Shown piece by piece: positions 43,889-52,600 of a stretch of DNA of 64,000 nucleotides. The DNA lies in assembly GCA_002293535.1 (NCBI GenBank), contig DBDK01000010.1:1-64000 (forward strand), in the 5' to 3' direction. Source of the DNA: Alistipes sp. UBA934. GTDB lineage: Bacteria; Bacteroidota; Bacteroidia; Bacteroidales; Rikenellaceae. How positions within the stretch are numbered: the stretch's first letter is position 1; the number at the start of each line of letters is the position of its first letter. The notes beneath the pieces were generated by a model. That model saw only the letters and a program-made list of their open reading frames with translations, ran no database searches and was not told the origin of the DNA. The position numbers and the translations under genes were made by a program.

Positions 43889-46734
43889 TATCTTCCCCCT
43901 CTTCCTCCGTGGTTGTGGCCTTGGTGCCCGCCCATATCGTAAAGATCCATATTCATCGAGCCGTTCTTACCGAACTTACGTATATTCCAAGTGAACTTCA
44001 CGCCGAAATAACGGCCTACCACAGAATTGATCTCGTTCTGAATATACTGAGGATAAGGTCGGCGACGGAAACTTACGTTTTGATTGAAGATGTCGTTTAC
44101 GAACAGGCTCACCTCTCCCTGCTGATTGCGGAAAATCTTTTTGCCCACACCTGCATTGGCGATGAAATATTGCTGCGAGAACTCCTCACCCTCAAGTACA
44201 TCGTATGTGTTGAACATTGCGTTGCCCGAAAAAGTGAATCCGAGCGGGAAAACGAATTTGAATTCGCCATCTATGCGGTGACGCAGATATGCGCTGTTGC
44301 TGCGATCCGAGAAAGTGTTGCGCACGTTGTTGTAGCTGACGCCGTAGCGCAGACGGAAATCGACCTTTTCGGATATATTACTGCCCAGAGTCAGGCGACC
44401 TCCGGTGTTCAGTGCACGAGAATAGTTATCCACGAACGTCGGTTCGCTCATACCTTCGCGCCACGAACCCATCTGTGAAGGAGACTCCTGATAGGACACA
44501 TTGGCGTCTATGTTGAGGTTCGAGCGGAGGAACTTTACAGGAAAGCCGTAATCCACTCCGAAACGCGCACTCCATTCACCGTCCATATTGACAGGCTCGG
44601 TGTAATCGCCCACAGCGTCGAGCGTCTCTACCACATTGCCCTGCGAATCGAGCACCTGGTAGCCTGGGCTCTCGCGTATGGTGCGATCGACGATGGAGTT
44701 AAGAGAGTAGAACCCTCCGATGTTGAACGACAGCGTGCGCCCTTTTTCGGTGTTTGGAATGATCAGGCGTGTATAGAGCATATTGCCGTACGAGGGTCTC
44801 AGATTTGGGTTACCCTTGCGAATGTGTTGTACGTTGGAGATGTCCACCACATCCTGCAGATTGTTTACACTCGGATTCTGGGTGCGCGAGTTGAGGAACA
44901 CTCTGAGCGAGATGTCATTTTGCCATTGTGTGTTGAGCATCACCGAATAAGTTAGGTTGCTGAAACTGTTCTTCAGGTCCATCTCTATGGGCAGCACACG
45001 TTCGCTTTCCAGTGTGGAGTATTGATAGAACACCCCCGCGGAAAGAGTCGTTTCTCCCTTCTGCATACGATAACCAGGGCCAACGCGATGGGTTAGATAG
45101 CCACTGTTGTAAACCCCCGAAAGTTCTGTATCGGGCGTAGAATAGTATTCATCCAAAGAGAAATCCCACAGATATGACTTGCGGTCGTTGTCCGAATAGT
45201 TATAACGAATACTGTAGTCGAGATTCACGAGCGAGTTTTTGCTGATAGGCTCGGTATAGGTCAGTCCACCTCCGATGTTGAAGTCGTAATTGAACGAGGG
45301 TATGTGCTGTCTCACCGGTGTACCGTCCTGACGTTCTGAATAGGTTTCGCCATCGCGATCGTCGGGGTCGTAGGCAGTGTTGAAGAACATCGATAACGTT
45401 CTTCCCGGTTTGCCCAGTCTCACACGGTAATTCATATTCAGGCCCGTCATATACCCGCTCTCATTGCGGTCGCTCCAGTTGTTCAAATGGATGTTGTTCA
45501 TCCCGTCCGCCGGATAATAGATCTCCTCACCGTCGCGATGCGATTGATTGCCCTGAAACCTAAGGAACGGACGGATGCGCAGCTCGTGGTTGGCGTTGGG
45601 CTTGAAGTCGATACGTGCATTGATGGCGTGGTTACGATTCACCGAGGTGCGCCACGTGTCGGAGCTGTAGTTTAGATAGCGCGCCTGATCCGTCTGGAAA
45701 TATTCGCGGTCGATTATGCTGTGGTCTTCGGTGTCGGTGACGTCGAACCTGTACGAGGCATCGATCTTCCACTGGTTGCGCTTACCCAGTTCGTCGATGT
45801 AGTTGATCTGGAACCGTCCCACTTTCGCGATCCCGTCGTTGTCGCCGGCCCCAAGAATGTCCTCAGAGGTGAAGTGGCGTTCGTTGAGGTTGTTGAGGGT
45901 TCCGCCGACGGTGATCTTGGCGTCACCCTGAAAGATGCTCACATTACCCCCTACAAGACCATAGTGGTGCGCTTTATCGGTGTTGTTTTCGGCAGGTTCT
46001 ATCCCGTACAAGGCCGACACCTGACCCATAATCCCTTGACGCATACTTTCGCGTGTAGTGATGTTGATGGCTTTGTAACCCTCGCCGTCGTCGATACCCG
46101 TAAATTCGGCATTGTCCGAGAGTTTGTCGAACACTTCGATGGATTTAACAGCCTCGGCCGGCAGCGATGATATTGCAGCGCTTACGTCCTCACCAAAGAA
46201 CTCGCGTCCGTCTATGAGCACTTTCTTCACCGCTTCGCCCTGAGCCTCTACGGCGCCATCTTCTACCTTGATACCCGGCATCTTTTCAAGCAATCCCGAT
46301 ACGTTCGCATCGCTGGCAACCTTGTAAGCGTCCGCATTATATATAAGAGTGTCACCGCTCAGCGATGTTCGCAGGGCCACTACCGACTTCACCACGGCCT
46401 CGATCTCGATCCCTTGACGAATGAAAAGCGTATCCAGCGTCAGGCGCTGATTGCCCACTGTGGCTCTTTGGCGCACAGGATTATAGCCTACCATCGACGC
46501 TGTGAAGTCGTAATCTCCTGCCACGAGGCCCGTCGAGAAGACACCTCCCGCACCTGTCACAAGATTGGTAACGGCGGTAGAATCGGCAGCCGGCGATATT
46601 CCGACCACCACACCGATGAGACTCTGGCGAGTGTCCATATCGGCCACCACACCGCTCACGGTTTGGCGTCGTTGGGCATTGGCAGCATTTACGCTAAGGC
46701 CGACGAGCAGCAAGGCTAAGAGAAACTTTTTCAT
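43885..46734 (-). CDS. Outer-membrane beta-barrel protein with carboxypeptidase-regulatory-like and plug domains
   Basis: A 949-residue outer-membrane protein with a cleavable signal (MKKFLLALLLVGLSVNAANA). A carboxypeptidase-regulatory-like beta-sandwich follows (about 24-105: VSGVVADMDTRQSLIGV), then a plug-like region (DTLIYNADAYKVASDANVSGLLEKMPGIKVEDG; VLIDGREFFGEDV). The long barrel ends in strands of the OMP_b-brl_3 type. It is TonB-receptor-like but without a clear TonB box. The C-terminus is a His/Gly-rich tail (GGHQGHNHGGRGG). It lies behind the LytS-LytTR pair on the same strand, so it may be their target. Confidence 0.88.
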   Translation of the reverse strand: MKKFLLALLLVGLSVNAANAQRRQTVSGVVADMDTRQSLIGVVVGISPAADSTAVTNLVTGAGGVFSTGLVAGDYDFTASMVGYNPVRQRATVGNQRLTLDTLFIRQGIEIEAVVKSVVALRTSLSGDTLIYNADAYKVASDANVSGLLEKMPGIKVEDGAVEAQGEAVKKVLIDGREFFGEDVSAAISSLPAEAVKSIEVFDKLSDNAEFTGIDDGEGYKAINITTRESMRQGIMGQVSALYGIEPAENNTDKAHHYGLVGGNVSIFQGDAKITVGGTLNNLNERHFTSEDILGAGDNDGIAKVGRFQINYIDELGKRNQWKIDASYRFDVTDTEDHSIIDREYFQTDQARYLNYSSDTWRTSVNRNHAINARIDFKPNANHELRIRPFLRFQGNQSHRDGEEIYYPADGMNNIHLNNWSDRNESGYMTGLNMNYRVRLGKPGRTLSMFFNTAYDPDDRDGETYSERQDGTPVRQHIPSFNYDFNIGGGLTYTEPISKNSLVNLDYSIRYNYSDNDRKSYLWDFSLDEYYSTPDTELSGVYNSGYLTHRVGPGYRMQKGETTLSAGVFYQYSTLESERVLPIEMDLKNSFSNLTYSVMLNTQWQNDISLRVFLNSRTQNPSVNNLQDVVDISNVQHIRKGNPNLRPSYGNMLYTRLIIPNTEKGRTLSFNIGGFYSLNSIVDRTIRESPGYQVLDSQGNVVETLDAVGDYTEPVNMDGEWSARFGVDYGFPVKFLRSNLNIDANVSYQESPSQMGSWREGMSEPTFVDNYSRALNTGGRLTLGSNISEKVDFRLRYGVSYNNVRNTFSDRSNSAYLRHRIDGEFKFVFPLGFTFSGNAMFNTYDVLEGEEFSQQYFIANAGVGKKIFRNQQGEVSLFVNDIFNQNVSFRRRPYPQYIQNEINSVVGRYFGVKFTWNIRKFGKNGSMNMDLYDMGGHQGHNHGGRGGRY

Positions 46735-46752
46735 TTTGTCGATTGTTTTTAT

Positions 46753-46778
46753 GGCGCGAAATTAGCACAAAGCGCGCC
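46753..46778. promoter_or_regulatory. GC-rich inverted repeat between the regulator and the barrel gene
   Basis: GGCGCG (46753-46758) and CGCGCC (46773-46778) with a 14-nt loop, in the 95-bp gap before the barrel gene. It lacks a T-run. It may be an operator, perhaps for the adjacent LytTR regulator, or a weak stop. The rest of the gap shows no convincing promoter. Confidence 0.3.
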
Positions 46779-46829
46779 AAGGTAGCCGCTCCTGTCGGTG
46801 AATCGCCAAAATGAGACGGTGAGGGGATT

Positions 46830-47564
46830 TCAGGACTCAGTGAACCAGCGCTTGAATTCGCTCACGCGATCTTTGCTGACCACGATGCGTTCGGGAGTCT
46901 TGACCTTGAGATTGAGTGACAAGCGGCTACCGAACCAAACGCTTATGTCGGCAATAGCCCCGCGGGCAACGATGAATTGGCGGTTAGCCCGCCAAAAATC
47001 ATCCTCCGAGAGCAGTTTCAACAGCTTGTCGAGACTCCTGTCCATCGGAAACGAGTCGCCCTCATAGTCGAAAGCGCGAACTCGTTCGCCCGAAGTGTAG
47101 AAAAACGCGACCTGATCGACCCGCAGGGGGATGATCTTGTCACGCACGGGAATGAGAAACGTTTTCTGAAGTTCGGCGACTTTTTTGTGATGTTCGGCCA
47201 ATTCACTGCCGGAGAGCCGCTGTAATTTTTCGATCGCGCGCCTGAGTTCCTCCTCCTTGATGGGCTTGAGCAGATAATCCACGCTATTGACCCTGAACGC
47301 CTCCAATGCATACTGATCATAAGCGGTGGTGAAGATAATGGGGCAGGGAATTTCGACACTCTCGAAGATGCGGAACGATTCGCCGTCGGCCAGATGGATG
47401 TCCATAAACAGCAAATCCGGCGCGGTATTCTCCTGAAACCATTCTACGCTTTCGGCTACACTCTCCAACACGGCAACCACCTCGGCGTCGGGCAGCACCT
47501 TTCGGATGACTGCCTGAAGGCCTCGCGTGGCGGCGGTTTCGTCCTCTATGATCACGATCTTCAT
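46830..47564 (-). CDS. LytTR-family response regulator
   Basis: A 244-residue regulator. The receiver domain (about 1-118) has the acidic pocket near the N-terminus (IIEDE), the phosphorylatable Asp in LLFMDIHLADG (about residue 55) and the switch Lys in LLKPIKEEEL. A LytTR DNA-binding domain follows (about 140-240: IPLRVDQVAFFYTSGERVRAF, SFPMDRSLDKLLKLL). The start overlaps the kinase stop by 4 bp, so the two proteins are made together. Confidence 0.93.
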   Translation of the reverse strand: MKIVIIEDETAATRGLQAVIRKVLPDAEVVAVLESVAESVEWFQENTAPDLLFMDIHLADGESFRIFESVEIPCPIIFTTAYDQYALEAFRVNSVDYLLKPIKEEELRRAIEKLQRLSGSELAEHHKKVAELQKTFLIPVRDKIIPLRVDQVAFFYTSGERVRAFDYEGDSFPMDRSLDKLLKLLSEDDFWRANRQFIVARGAIADISVWFGSRLSLNLKVKTPERIVVSKDRVSEFKRWFTES

Positions 47565-48856
47565 TTTATGAACGGCAGCCTGACCTCAAAGATTTTTCCG
47601 TTGTCGGTGATCTCGATATTGCGTCCGGTTAGCAAAGTCCATCGACGAGCGAGGTTCGCAAGACCGATGCCCGTGCCGCGTTCGGGTTCCAACTTCGGAT
47701 TGATGGGATTGGACACGACCAAATAATCACCCTCTGTCCGAATCGAGATTCGCAGTGGTTTGGCGCGAGTTATGGTGTTGTGTTTCACGGCATTCTCTAT
47801 GAGTGGCTGGATCGAGAAGGTGGGCAATTTCCAGCCCAGTTTGGTTGGCTCGATGTCGATGTCCACGAACAGTTTCTCATCATATCGCACCTCCAACAGA
47901 TATTTATATGCCCCTGCGAACTCCAATTCCTGTCCAAGGGTCGTCGTGGTGTGCGGCTCACTTTGGATCGTATAGCGGAACGTATCCGACAGGCGGTCGA
48001 TGTAGGCTACCGCATCGTCGTTCTTGCCATCGCGCACGAGCGAAGAGAGTGAATTCAGTGAATTGAACAGGAAGTGTGGATTGATCTGGTTTACCAACGT
48101 ATTATACCTCAGTCGCTCGTTCTCCAGCAATATGTCTTCTTTCTGATATATAAGCTGATAAGTGCGTCCATATAGCAGTGCGAACACCAGTACGAACGAG
48201 CACTTCATAATATCCAGCGGAAAGACCGTGGGCAGATTCATCGCCGTGATGACCAACTGGCCCGACCGCGGCCTCATCACCGGCAGCAGGAACCATAACG
48301 CCACAGCTATGACGATCGCATAGGCCGTTCGGGTGAGATAGAACTTCATCGAGCTTTTGTGCCGCGCGCCGCTCGTCATCAGGGTCAGCAGAATAAACGC
48401 ATATAACAGATAGAAAAGTAGTTGCAAGGTCATCACAGTGGCATCGCTGGGGCGGTCATAGCGTGCACCATAGTCAAAAGGAACCCCGTCGATCTCTTCC
48501 AGACGCCACATCTGCTGGTTGGCTTCCGGTGTGGACGAATCGCGCGCAATGACCTTAAGTTCGCTGCCATTGTACAAGGACAGACGTCGTATCAGCCTGC
48601 TGGTCACATATATACTGTCTGTATGTGCGTCAGGAAAGTCGTTGCAGATTATGTAGCCATAACCGTCGGGCGAGATGTGCAGAATGCCGGTATGCGACGC
48701 ATCCTTACCTTCCGGTAGCCAGTCCGGAGCCGCTCCGAAATCGTTCCTCTCCTGTTCGCGAATTGCCAACAGATAGGAGAAGTTGATCACCAAACAGATT
48801 ACTACTGCCAGCAGAGCGTTAATGACCAGCGTATTGTATTTTCTTGGCAGTGCCAT
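47561..48856 (-). CDS. LytS-type sensor histidine kinase
   Basis: Membrane sensor paired with the LytTR regulator. The N-terminal membrane helix (about residues 12-30) and a cluster of helices (about 145-165, 175-192, 205-230) enclose an extracytoplasmic domain (about 32-140). The phospho-acceptor region is LVNQINPHFLFNSLNSLSSLV, with the His typical of His_kinase (PF06580). The ATPase has LIENAVKHN and GTGIGLANL. The ATG at 48856 is preferred to the GTG one codon upstream. A -7 box ends 5 nt before it. Confidence 0.93.
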   Translation of the reverse strand: MALPRKYNTLVINALLAVVICLVINFSYLLAIREQERNDFGAAPDWLPEGKDASHTGILHISPDGYGYIICNDFPDAHTDSIYVTSRLIRRLSLYNGSELKVIARDSSTPEANQQMWRLEEIDGVPFDYGARYDRPSDATVMTLQLLFYLLYAFILLTLMTSGARHKSSMKFYLTRTAYAIVIAVALWFLLPVMRPRSGQLVITAMNLPTVFPLDIMKCSFVLVFALLYGRTYQLIYQKEDILLENERLRYNTLVNQINPHFLFNSLNSLSSLVRDGKNDDAVAYIDRLSDTFRYTIQSEPHTTTTLGQELEFAGAYKYLLEVRYDEKLFVDIDIEPTKLGWKLPTFSIQPLIENAVKHNTITRAKPLRISIRTEGDYLVVSNPINPKLEPERGTGIGLANLARRWTLLTGRNIEITDNGKIFEVRLPFIK

Positions 48857-48861
48857 CACTG

Positions 48862-48888
48862 CAAAGATAATTATTTTTTGTAAATTTG
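48862..48888. promoter_or_regulatory. Divergent promoter, sensor kinase / lipoprotein
   Basis: Minus strand TATCTTTG (48869-48862) lies 5 nt before the kinase ATG. Plus strand TAAATTTG (48881-48888) lies 5 nt before the lipoprotein ATG at 48894. Neither has a clear -33 TTTG. Confidence 0.55.
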
Positions 48889-48893
48889 TGTCG

Positions 48894-49661
48894 ATGAAGA
48901 AACTCCAAATTTTTATGCTGGCGCTGGCCTTGGTCGGTTGCGCCGAACGGAGCGTGTTCCCTCAGGAACCCGACTCCAAAAAAGTCAGCGGTGTGTCTCT
49001 CGACAGGATGTTGGTTGCGCTCGCGGTGGGGGAAAAGACCGTTTTGGCAGCCGGTATCGCACCCTCGGACGCCGAAAATAAGGCTGTGTCGTGGAATTCC
49101 GAAAATCCTTCCGTTGCTTCGGTTTCTGCTGGTGGCGAGGTGATTGCACTTTCGGCAGGTGAAACTCTCGTTGCTGTTACCACTGCAGATGGAGGCCATC
49201 GAGCAACGTGCCGCGTGTCGGTGGAGAGCAATGGCGGTGGCGGCGGGGAACCTCCGGAGCCTCCCGAACCACCTGATCCTCCGAAAAAGCCCGATGAACC
49301 CGGCACACCCGTTTCGGGCAATGCCGGCCCGCTCGATTGGGTGTTTGGCGATGGTACTTTGACCCTTAGCGGCACCGGCGCATTGCCCGATTATTCGCCG
49401 TCCGTGTTGGCTCCTTGGGCGGGCCATTGTGATAAAATAACCACGCTCGTCATCGGCCCTAACGTGACCCGCATAGGTGACAGCGCTTTTGCCGGGTGCG
49501 CTGCGCTGATGAACGTTTTTTGTGAGGCTCGTACTGCACCTGTGCTTGGTGAAAATAATTTCTCGGCCCATCGGGATGTTCTTTGGGTTCCTGCTGGATG
49601 CTCCAAAAGCTATTTCGGTACTGCGTGGCAGCAGGTCTTCGAGAGCATTATGGAGCAATAA
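48894..49661 (+). CDS. Lipoprotein with Big2-like domain, Pro-rich linker and BspA-type repeat
   Basis: A 255-residue surface lipoprotein. The signal ends in a lipobox (LALVGCAE). A bacterial Ig-like Big2 domain follows (about 28-118: VSLDRMLVALAVGEKTVLAAGI, WNSENPSVASVSAGGEV). Next comes a Gly then Pro/Glu linker (about 120-145), then a short BspA-like leucine-rich segment (ITTLVIGPNVTRIGDSAFAGCAAL, about 185-210). Function unknown; such proteins often bind surfaces. The ATG at 48894 is used because it gives a proper signal peptide. Divergent from the sensor kinase, possibly co-regulated. Confidence 0.82.
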   Translation: MKKLQIFMLALALVGCAERSVFPQEPDSKKVSGVSLDRMLVALAVGEKTVLAAGIAPSDAENKAVSWNSENPSVASVSAGGEVIALSAGETLVAVTTADGGHRATCRVSVESNGGGGGEPPEPPEPPDPPKKPDEPGTPVSGNAGPLDWVFGDGTLTLSGTGALPDYSPSVLAPWAGHCDKITTLVIGPNVTRIGDSAFAGCAALMNVFCEARTAPVLGENNFSAHRDVLWVPAGCSKSYFGTAWQQVFESIMEQ

Positions 49662-49687
49662 AAAAGCCTCCCTTGTTGGGAGGCTTT
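49661..49687. terminator. Bidirectional intrinsic terminator, lipoprotein / rpsU
   Basis: GCCTCCC (49666-49672), loop TTGTT, GGGAGGC (49678-49684). The A-run before it becomes a T-run for the minus strand (rpsU), and TTT follows on the plus strand. The lipoprotein stop is directly adjacent. Confidence 0.9.
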
Positions 49688-49696
49688 ACAATCGTT

Positions 49697-49710
49697 GCCG
49701 GCGTTCCGGC
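49697..49710 (-). repeat. Copy 6 of a dispersed mini-hairpin repeat
   Basis: GCCGG-AACG-CCGGC on the minus strand, perfect stem, starting on the base after the rpsU TAG stop. Confidence 0.5.
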
Positions 49711-49905
49711 CTATTCTTCTTCGTTACGGTGCATCGCTTCGACATAGACGGCGTGCTGCATTGCTTTGCGCTTATCGACCGACGGCTTTGCGAAATATTG
49801 ACGGCGACGGAGCTCTTTGAGAACGCCCGTACGTTCGTATTTGCGTTTGAATTTCTTGAGAGCGCGTTCGATGTTGTCGCCCTCTTTGATCGGCATAATT
49901 ATCAT
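49711..49905 (-). CDS. rpsU: 30S ribosomal protein bS21
   Basis: A 64-residue basic protein starting MIIMPIKEGDNIERALKKFK and containing KYERTGVLKELRRRQYFAKPSV, diagnostic for bS21, which helps mRNA binding by the small subunit. It ends in an acidic EEE tail. It follows the HhH protein gene by 18 bp and is closed by a strong terminator. Confidence 0.96.
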   Translation of the reverse strand: MIIMPIKEGDNIERALKKFKRKYERTGVLKELRRRQYFAKPSVDKRKAMQHAVYVEAMHRNEEE

Positions 49906-49923
49906 ATTAGATCTGTCTTTAAG

Positions 49924-50841
49924 TTAAAAAATAAGGTAAGGCTGGAGCCTTTCGAGCTCCTGGGTCGTAAAAATATTGTCCTGTTTTAGTTCTTCAGCTG
50001 TACGCCAACCTCCCTTCAATTGCCTCTGTTTAAGCAGTTTGCGCAGTGCTTCGGGTCTGACATACGGATGTCCCGATAACTCTTTTGCGTCTGCAAAGTT
50101 AATGTTTATTTTGGTAATCAGCGTTGTATCGACAAAAATTTGTGTCACGATCCGCTCGTAGTTTTGTTCGGTCATTCCGCGTACTTCGGCCAGTTGCTCA
50201 ATGCGTGTGAAGCCGCCCAGCCGCTCCCGAAGTTCGATTATCCGTCCGGCCGTCAATGCGCCGATCCCGCTTATGGCGACAAGCGCTGTTGAGTCGGCGG
50301 AATTGAGTTCTGTGATGGATCGGAATGCCGTCGGCGATTGTTTCGGCTGGGGGGCATCAGACTCTCTGGCTTGCTCCGAAACCGCCTCTGCTATGTTGTT
50401 TTCGTTGGTTGTCCGCTCGAATGGTTTCAGTCGATATTTTTCACCTATTATAATATAGGGTTTCAGTCGGCGATACATCTCCTCGCTCACCTGAAAGCAG
50501 GCTGCAAAATCTTCCGGAATCTCGAATACCTTGCCCCGCTCACGATATTTGATTATTCCCAGTGCCTGTCCATTAGTAAATCCCATCCTCACAAGGTCGT
50601 GAAACTCAACCGTATTAGGGTCAAAACGCTGTAGCACCGGAGATTCATCGACGGGCGCCGACGGTGTTTCCTGAACTTCCGCGATCTCGACCACTTCCAC
50701 CGCCTCCACTTTATCGGGCACAGCAACTTTGATCGCGGCCTCAGCGTGTGGCTTCCCGATCTCCCACACTAACCACGAGGCTGCTGCCAGCACGGGCAGC
50801 AACCATAACAGGGCCCTGATCTCACTTCGCTGCAGCGCCAT
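49924..50841 (-). CDS. ComEA-like helix-hairpin-helix protein, membrane-anchored
   Basis: A 305-residue protein with one N-terminal membrane segment (about 9-26), an acidic/Val-rich linker, and three helix-hairpin-helix units. These are near residues 70-130 (FDPNTVEFHDLVRMGFTNGQALGI), 175-235 (LNSADSTALVAISGIGALTAGRII) and 245-305 (ININFADAKELSGHPYVRPEALRKLL). By analogy with ComEA it may bind DNA outside the cytoplasmic membrane, possibly in DNA uptake. The ATG at 50841 overlaps the UbiD-like gene by 20 bp; a longer frame would lie wholly inside that gene. Confidence 0.85.
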   Translation of the reverse strand: MALQRSEIRALLWLLPVLAAASWLVWEIGKPHAEAAIKVAVPDKVEAVEVVEIAEVQETPSAPVDESPVLQRFDPNTVEFHDLVRMGFTNGQALGIIKYRERGKVFEIPEDFAACFQVSEEMYRRLKPYIIIGEKYRLKPFERTTNENNIAEAVSEQARESDAPQPKQSPTAFRSITELNSADSTALVAISGIGALTAGRIIELRERLGGFTRIEQLAEVRGMTEQNYERIVTQIFVDTTLITKININFADAKELSGHPYVRPEALRKLLKQRQLKGGWRTAEELKQDNIFTTQELERLQPYLIF

Positions 50842-52540
50842 CCGACAACAGGAGTTTTTTGTAATGATTTGAAGGCGAGGGTAGTAGATTGCCCAAGCCG
50901 TATTCTGGCCAACGTTTATCGACACGCGCGACGGTCTGGCCGTCCATCACAACCACATTCGGCCAGCGATCAGGAGCATCCTTGCCGCCCCTGCCGGATC
51001 CGTCGCCCGAAATTTTCGCACGACAGTCGATCACAGCCACGCCATTCTCAATAGAAATATCTCGTGCGGGGTCGATGTTGGCTAGTCCTAACCATAACTT
51101 TTCGTAAGGAGTAAGTTGTTCTGCATCAGGATCGAAAATCGCCTTGAAGTTGTCGGTCGGTTGTCCTGTACGTGTCGCATCGATCAAAAGTTTGCTGCCC
51201 AGTCCCTGAGTCGCCGTTGCGTGGTCGAGAACATCCAGCACCCCGTGACCGAAATGCAGGTCACGTTGCACGTCCACTCCGCGGATCAATTTCAGCAGCG
51301 CCTCGGTATCACGAATCGGAAAATCTGCAGGCACCGCCACCAAAACTTTGTTGAACATCATCTGCCCGGCACCCCAGAGCGAACTTGCAACTTTCTCTGC
51401 CTGACCGGAATATGCGCTGTCCATAGCCACTACCGCCAGATTATGTGCCACGCCTGCGGGAGGCATCCACATATCGCTCACTTCGGGTTGCAATGCACGA
51501 CGAATAGGCGGAAGAAATATTTTTTCAGTCGCCGCGGCAAACCACGCATCCTCTTGCGGCGGAATGCCCACCAAAGTAGCCGGATAGATCGCATCGCGCC
51601 GGTGAGTGATTGCTTCGACGTGAAACACAGGGTATAAATCCTCCAGCGAATAGAAGCCCGTGTGGTCGCCGAAAGGCCCCTCGGTGCGTAATGGTTCCGA
51701 GGTATCCACCCAGCCTTCGATCACGAAATCGCAATCGATCGGAACATAAATATCATTAGTTAAGCACTTTACAAGTCGAACCGGACGTTTTCGCAGAAAT
51801 CCTGCCAACAGATATTCGTCCATTCCGTCGGGCATCGGAGCAGTGGCAGCATAAGTATAAGCAGGATCACCGCCGAGACACACACTTACTGGCATTCGTT
51901 TGATACCCAGTCGTTTGTAGGCCTCGTAATGGCGTGCACCGGTTTTGTGGACGTGCCAGTGCATTCCGGTCGTATGGTCGTCGAAAACCTGCATCCGATA
52001 CATTCCAACGTTGCGCGCATTGGTCTGAGGATCAATTGTATGCACGAGGGGCAGCGTGATAAATCTACCTCCGTCGTGTGGCCAACATTTGAGAATGGGC
52101 AAAAGAGAGAGACGCGCTTCCGCACCTCGCAATACAACCCTCTGACATTCACCACGTCCAGCCACTTGTTTAGGAAACCAACGAGCCATTTGGGCCAGCA
52201 ACGGCAACACTCCTGACTTTTGTGCCAGTGAACTTCGAGGTTCGAACGCCTCGCGTAATACGCTGTCAAGACGCTGCGAAATCTCGTCCAACGAACTTGC
52301 TCCCAATGCCATAGCAATGCGTCGTTGGGAGCCGAAAAGATTCGTGACTACGGGAAACGGCGAAATTTCGCCCGAAGTTCCCAGTACATTTTCAAACAAC
52401 AGCGCCGGCCCGCCAGGAAAACCATTGCGCGAAAATCCCTTCGACACGCGGTCGGTGATCTCGGCAATTTCCAAAACGGAATCGACCGGTGCCGAAATTC
52501 GCACCAGCTCGCCCTCGCGCTCCAAAAGATTAATGAACAT
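50822..52540 (-). CDS. UbiD-family decarboxylase, candidate menaquinone (futalosine) decarboxylase
   Basis: A 572-residue UbiD-type enzyme that uses prenylated FMN to decarboxylate an aromatic acid. Family signs are VGMYRMQVFDDHTTGMHWHVHKTGARH (prFMN/metal site) and the catalytic acid block RTEGPFGDHTGFYS. As mqnC is in the window, the most likely role is the MqnL-type decarboxylation in menaquinone synthesis rather than UbiD of ubiquinone (inference). The ATG at 52540 was chosen over a TTG upstream; a -7 box ends 6 nt before it. Confidence 0.87.
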   Translation of the reverse strand: MFINLLEREGELVRISAPVDSVLEIAEITDRVSKGFSRNGFPGGPALLFENVLGTSGEISPFPVVTNLFGSQRRIAMALGASSLDEISQRLDSVLREAFEPRSSLAQKSGVLPLLAQMARWFPKQVAGRGECQRVVLRGAEARLSLLPILKCWPHDGGRFITLPLVHTIDPQTNARNVGMYRMQVFDDHTTGMHWHVHKTGARHYEAYKRLGIKRMPVSVCLGGDPAYTYAATAPMPDGMDEYLLAGFLRKRPVRLVKCLTNDIYVPIDCDFVIEGWVDTSEPLRTEGPFGDHTGFYSLEDLYPVFHVEAITHRRDAIYPATLVGIPPQEDAWFAAATEKIFLPPIRRALQPEVSDMWMPPAGVAHNLAVVAMDSAYSGQAEKVASSLWGAGQMMFNKVLVAVPADFPIRDTEALLKLIRGVDVQRDLHFGHGVLDVLDHATATQGLGSKLLIDATRTGQPTDNFKAIFDPDAEQLTPYEKLWLGLANIDPARDISIENGVAVIDCRAKISGDGSGRGGKDAPDRWPNVVVMDGQTVARVDKRWPEYGLGNLLPSPSNHYKKLLLSDGAAAK

Positions 52541-52546
52541 TGAGAA

Positions 52547-52574
52547 CAAAGATAGGATTTATTTACTAATTTTG
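52547..52574. promoter_or_regulatory. Divergent promoter, UbiD-like / mutAB
   Basis: Minus strand TATCTTTG (52554-52547), 6 nt before the UbiD-like ATG. Plus strand TAATTTTG (52567-52574), 26 nt before the mutA ATG. Confidence 0.55.
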
Positions 52575-52600
52575 CGTCCAGTTAATCTAAAACTAACAAT

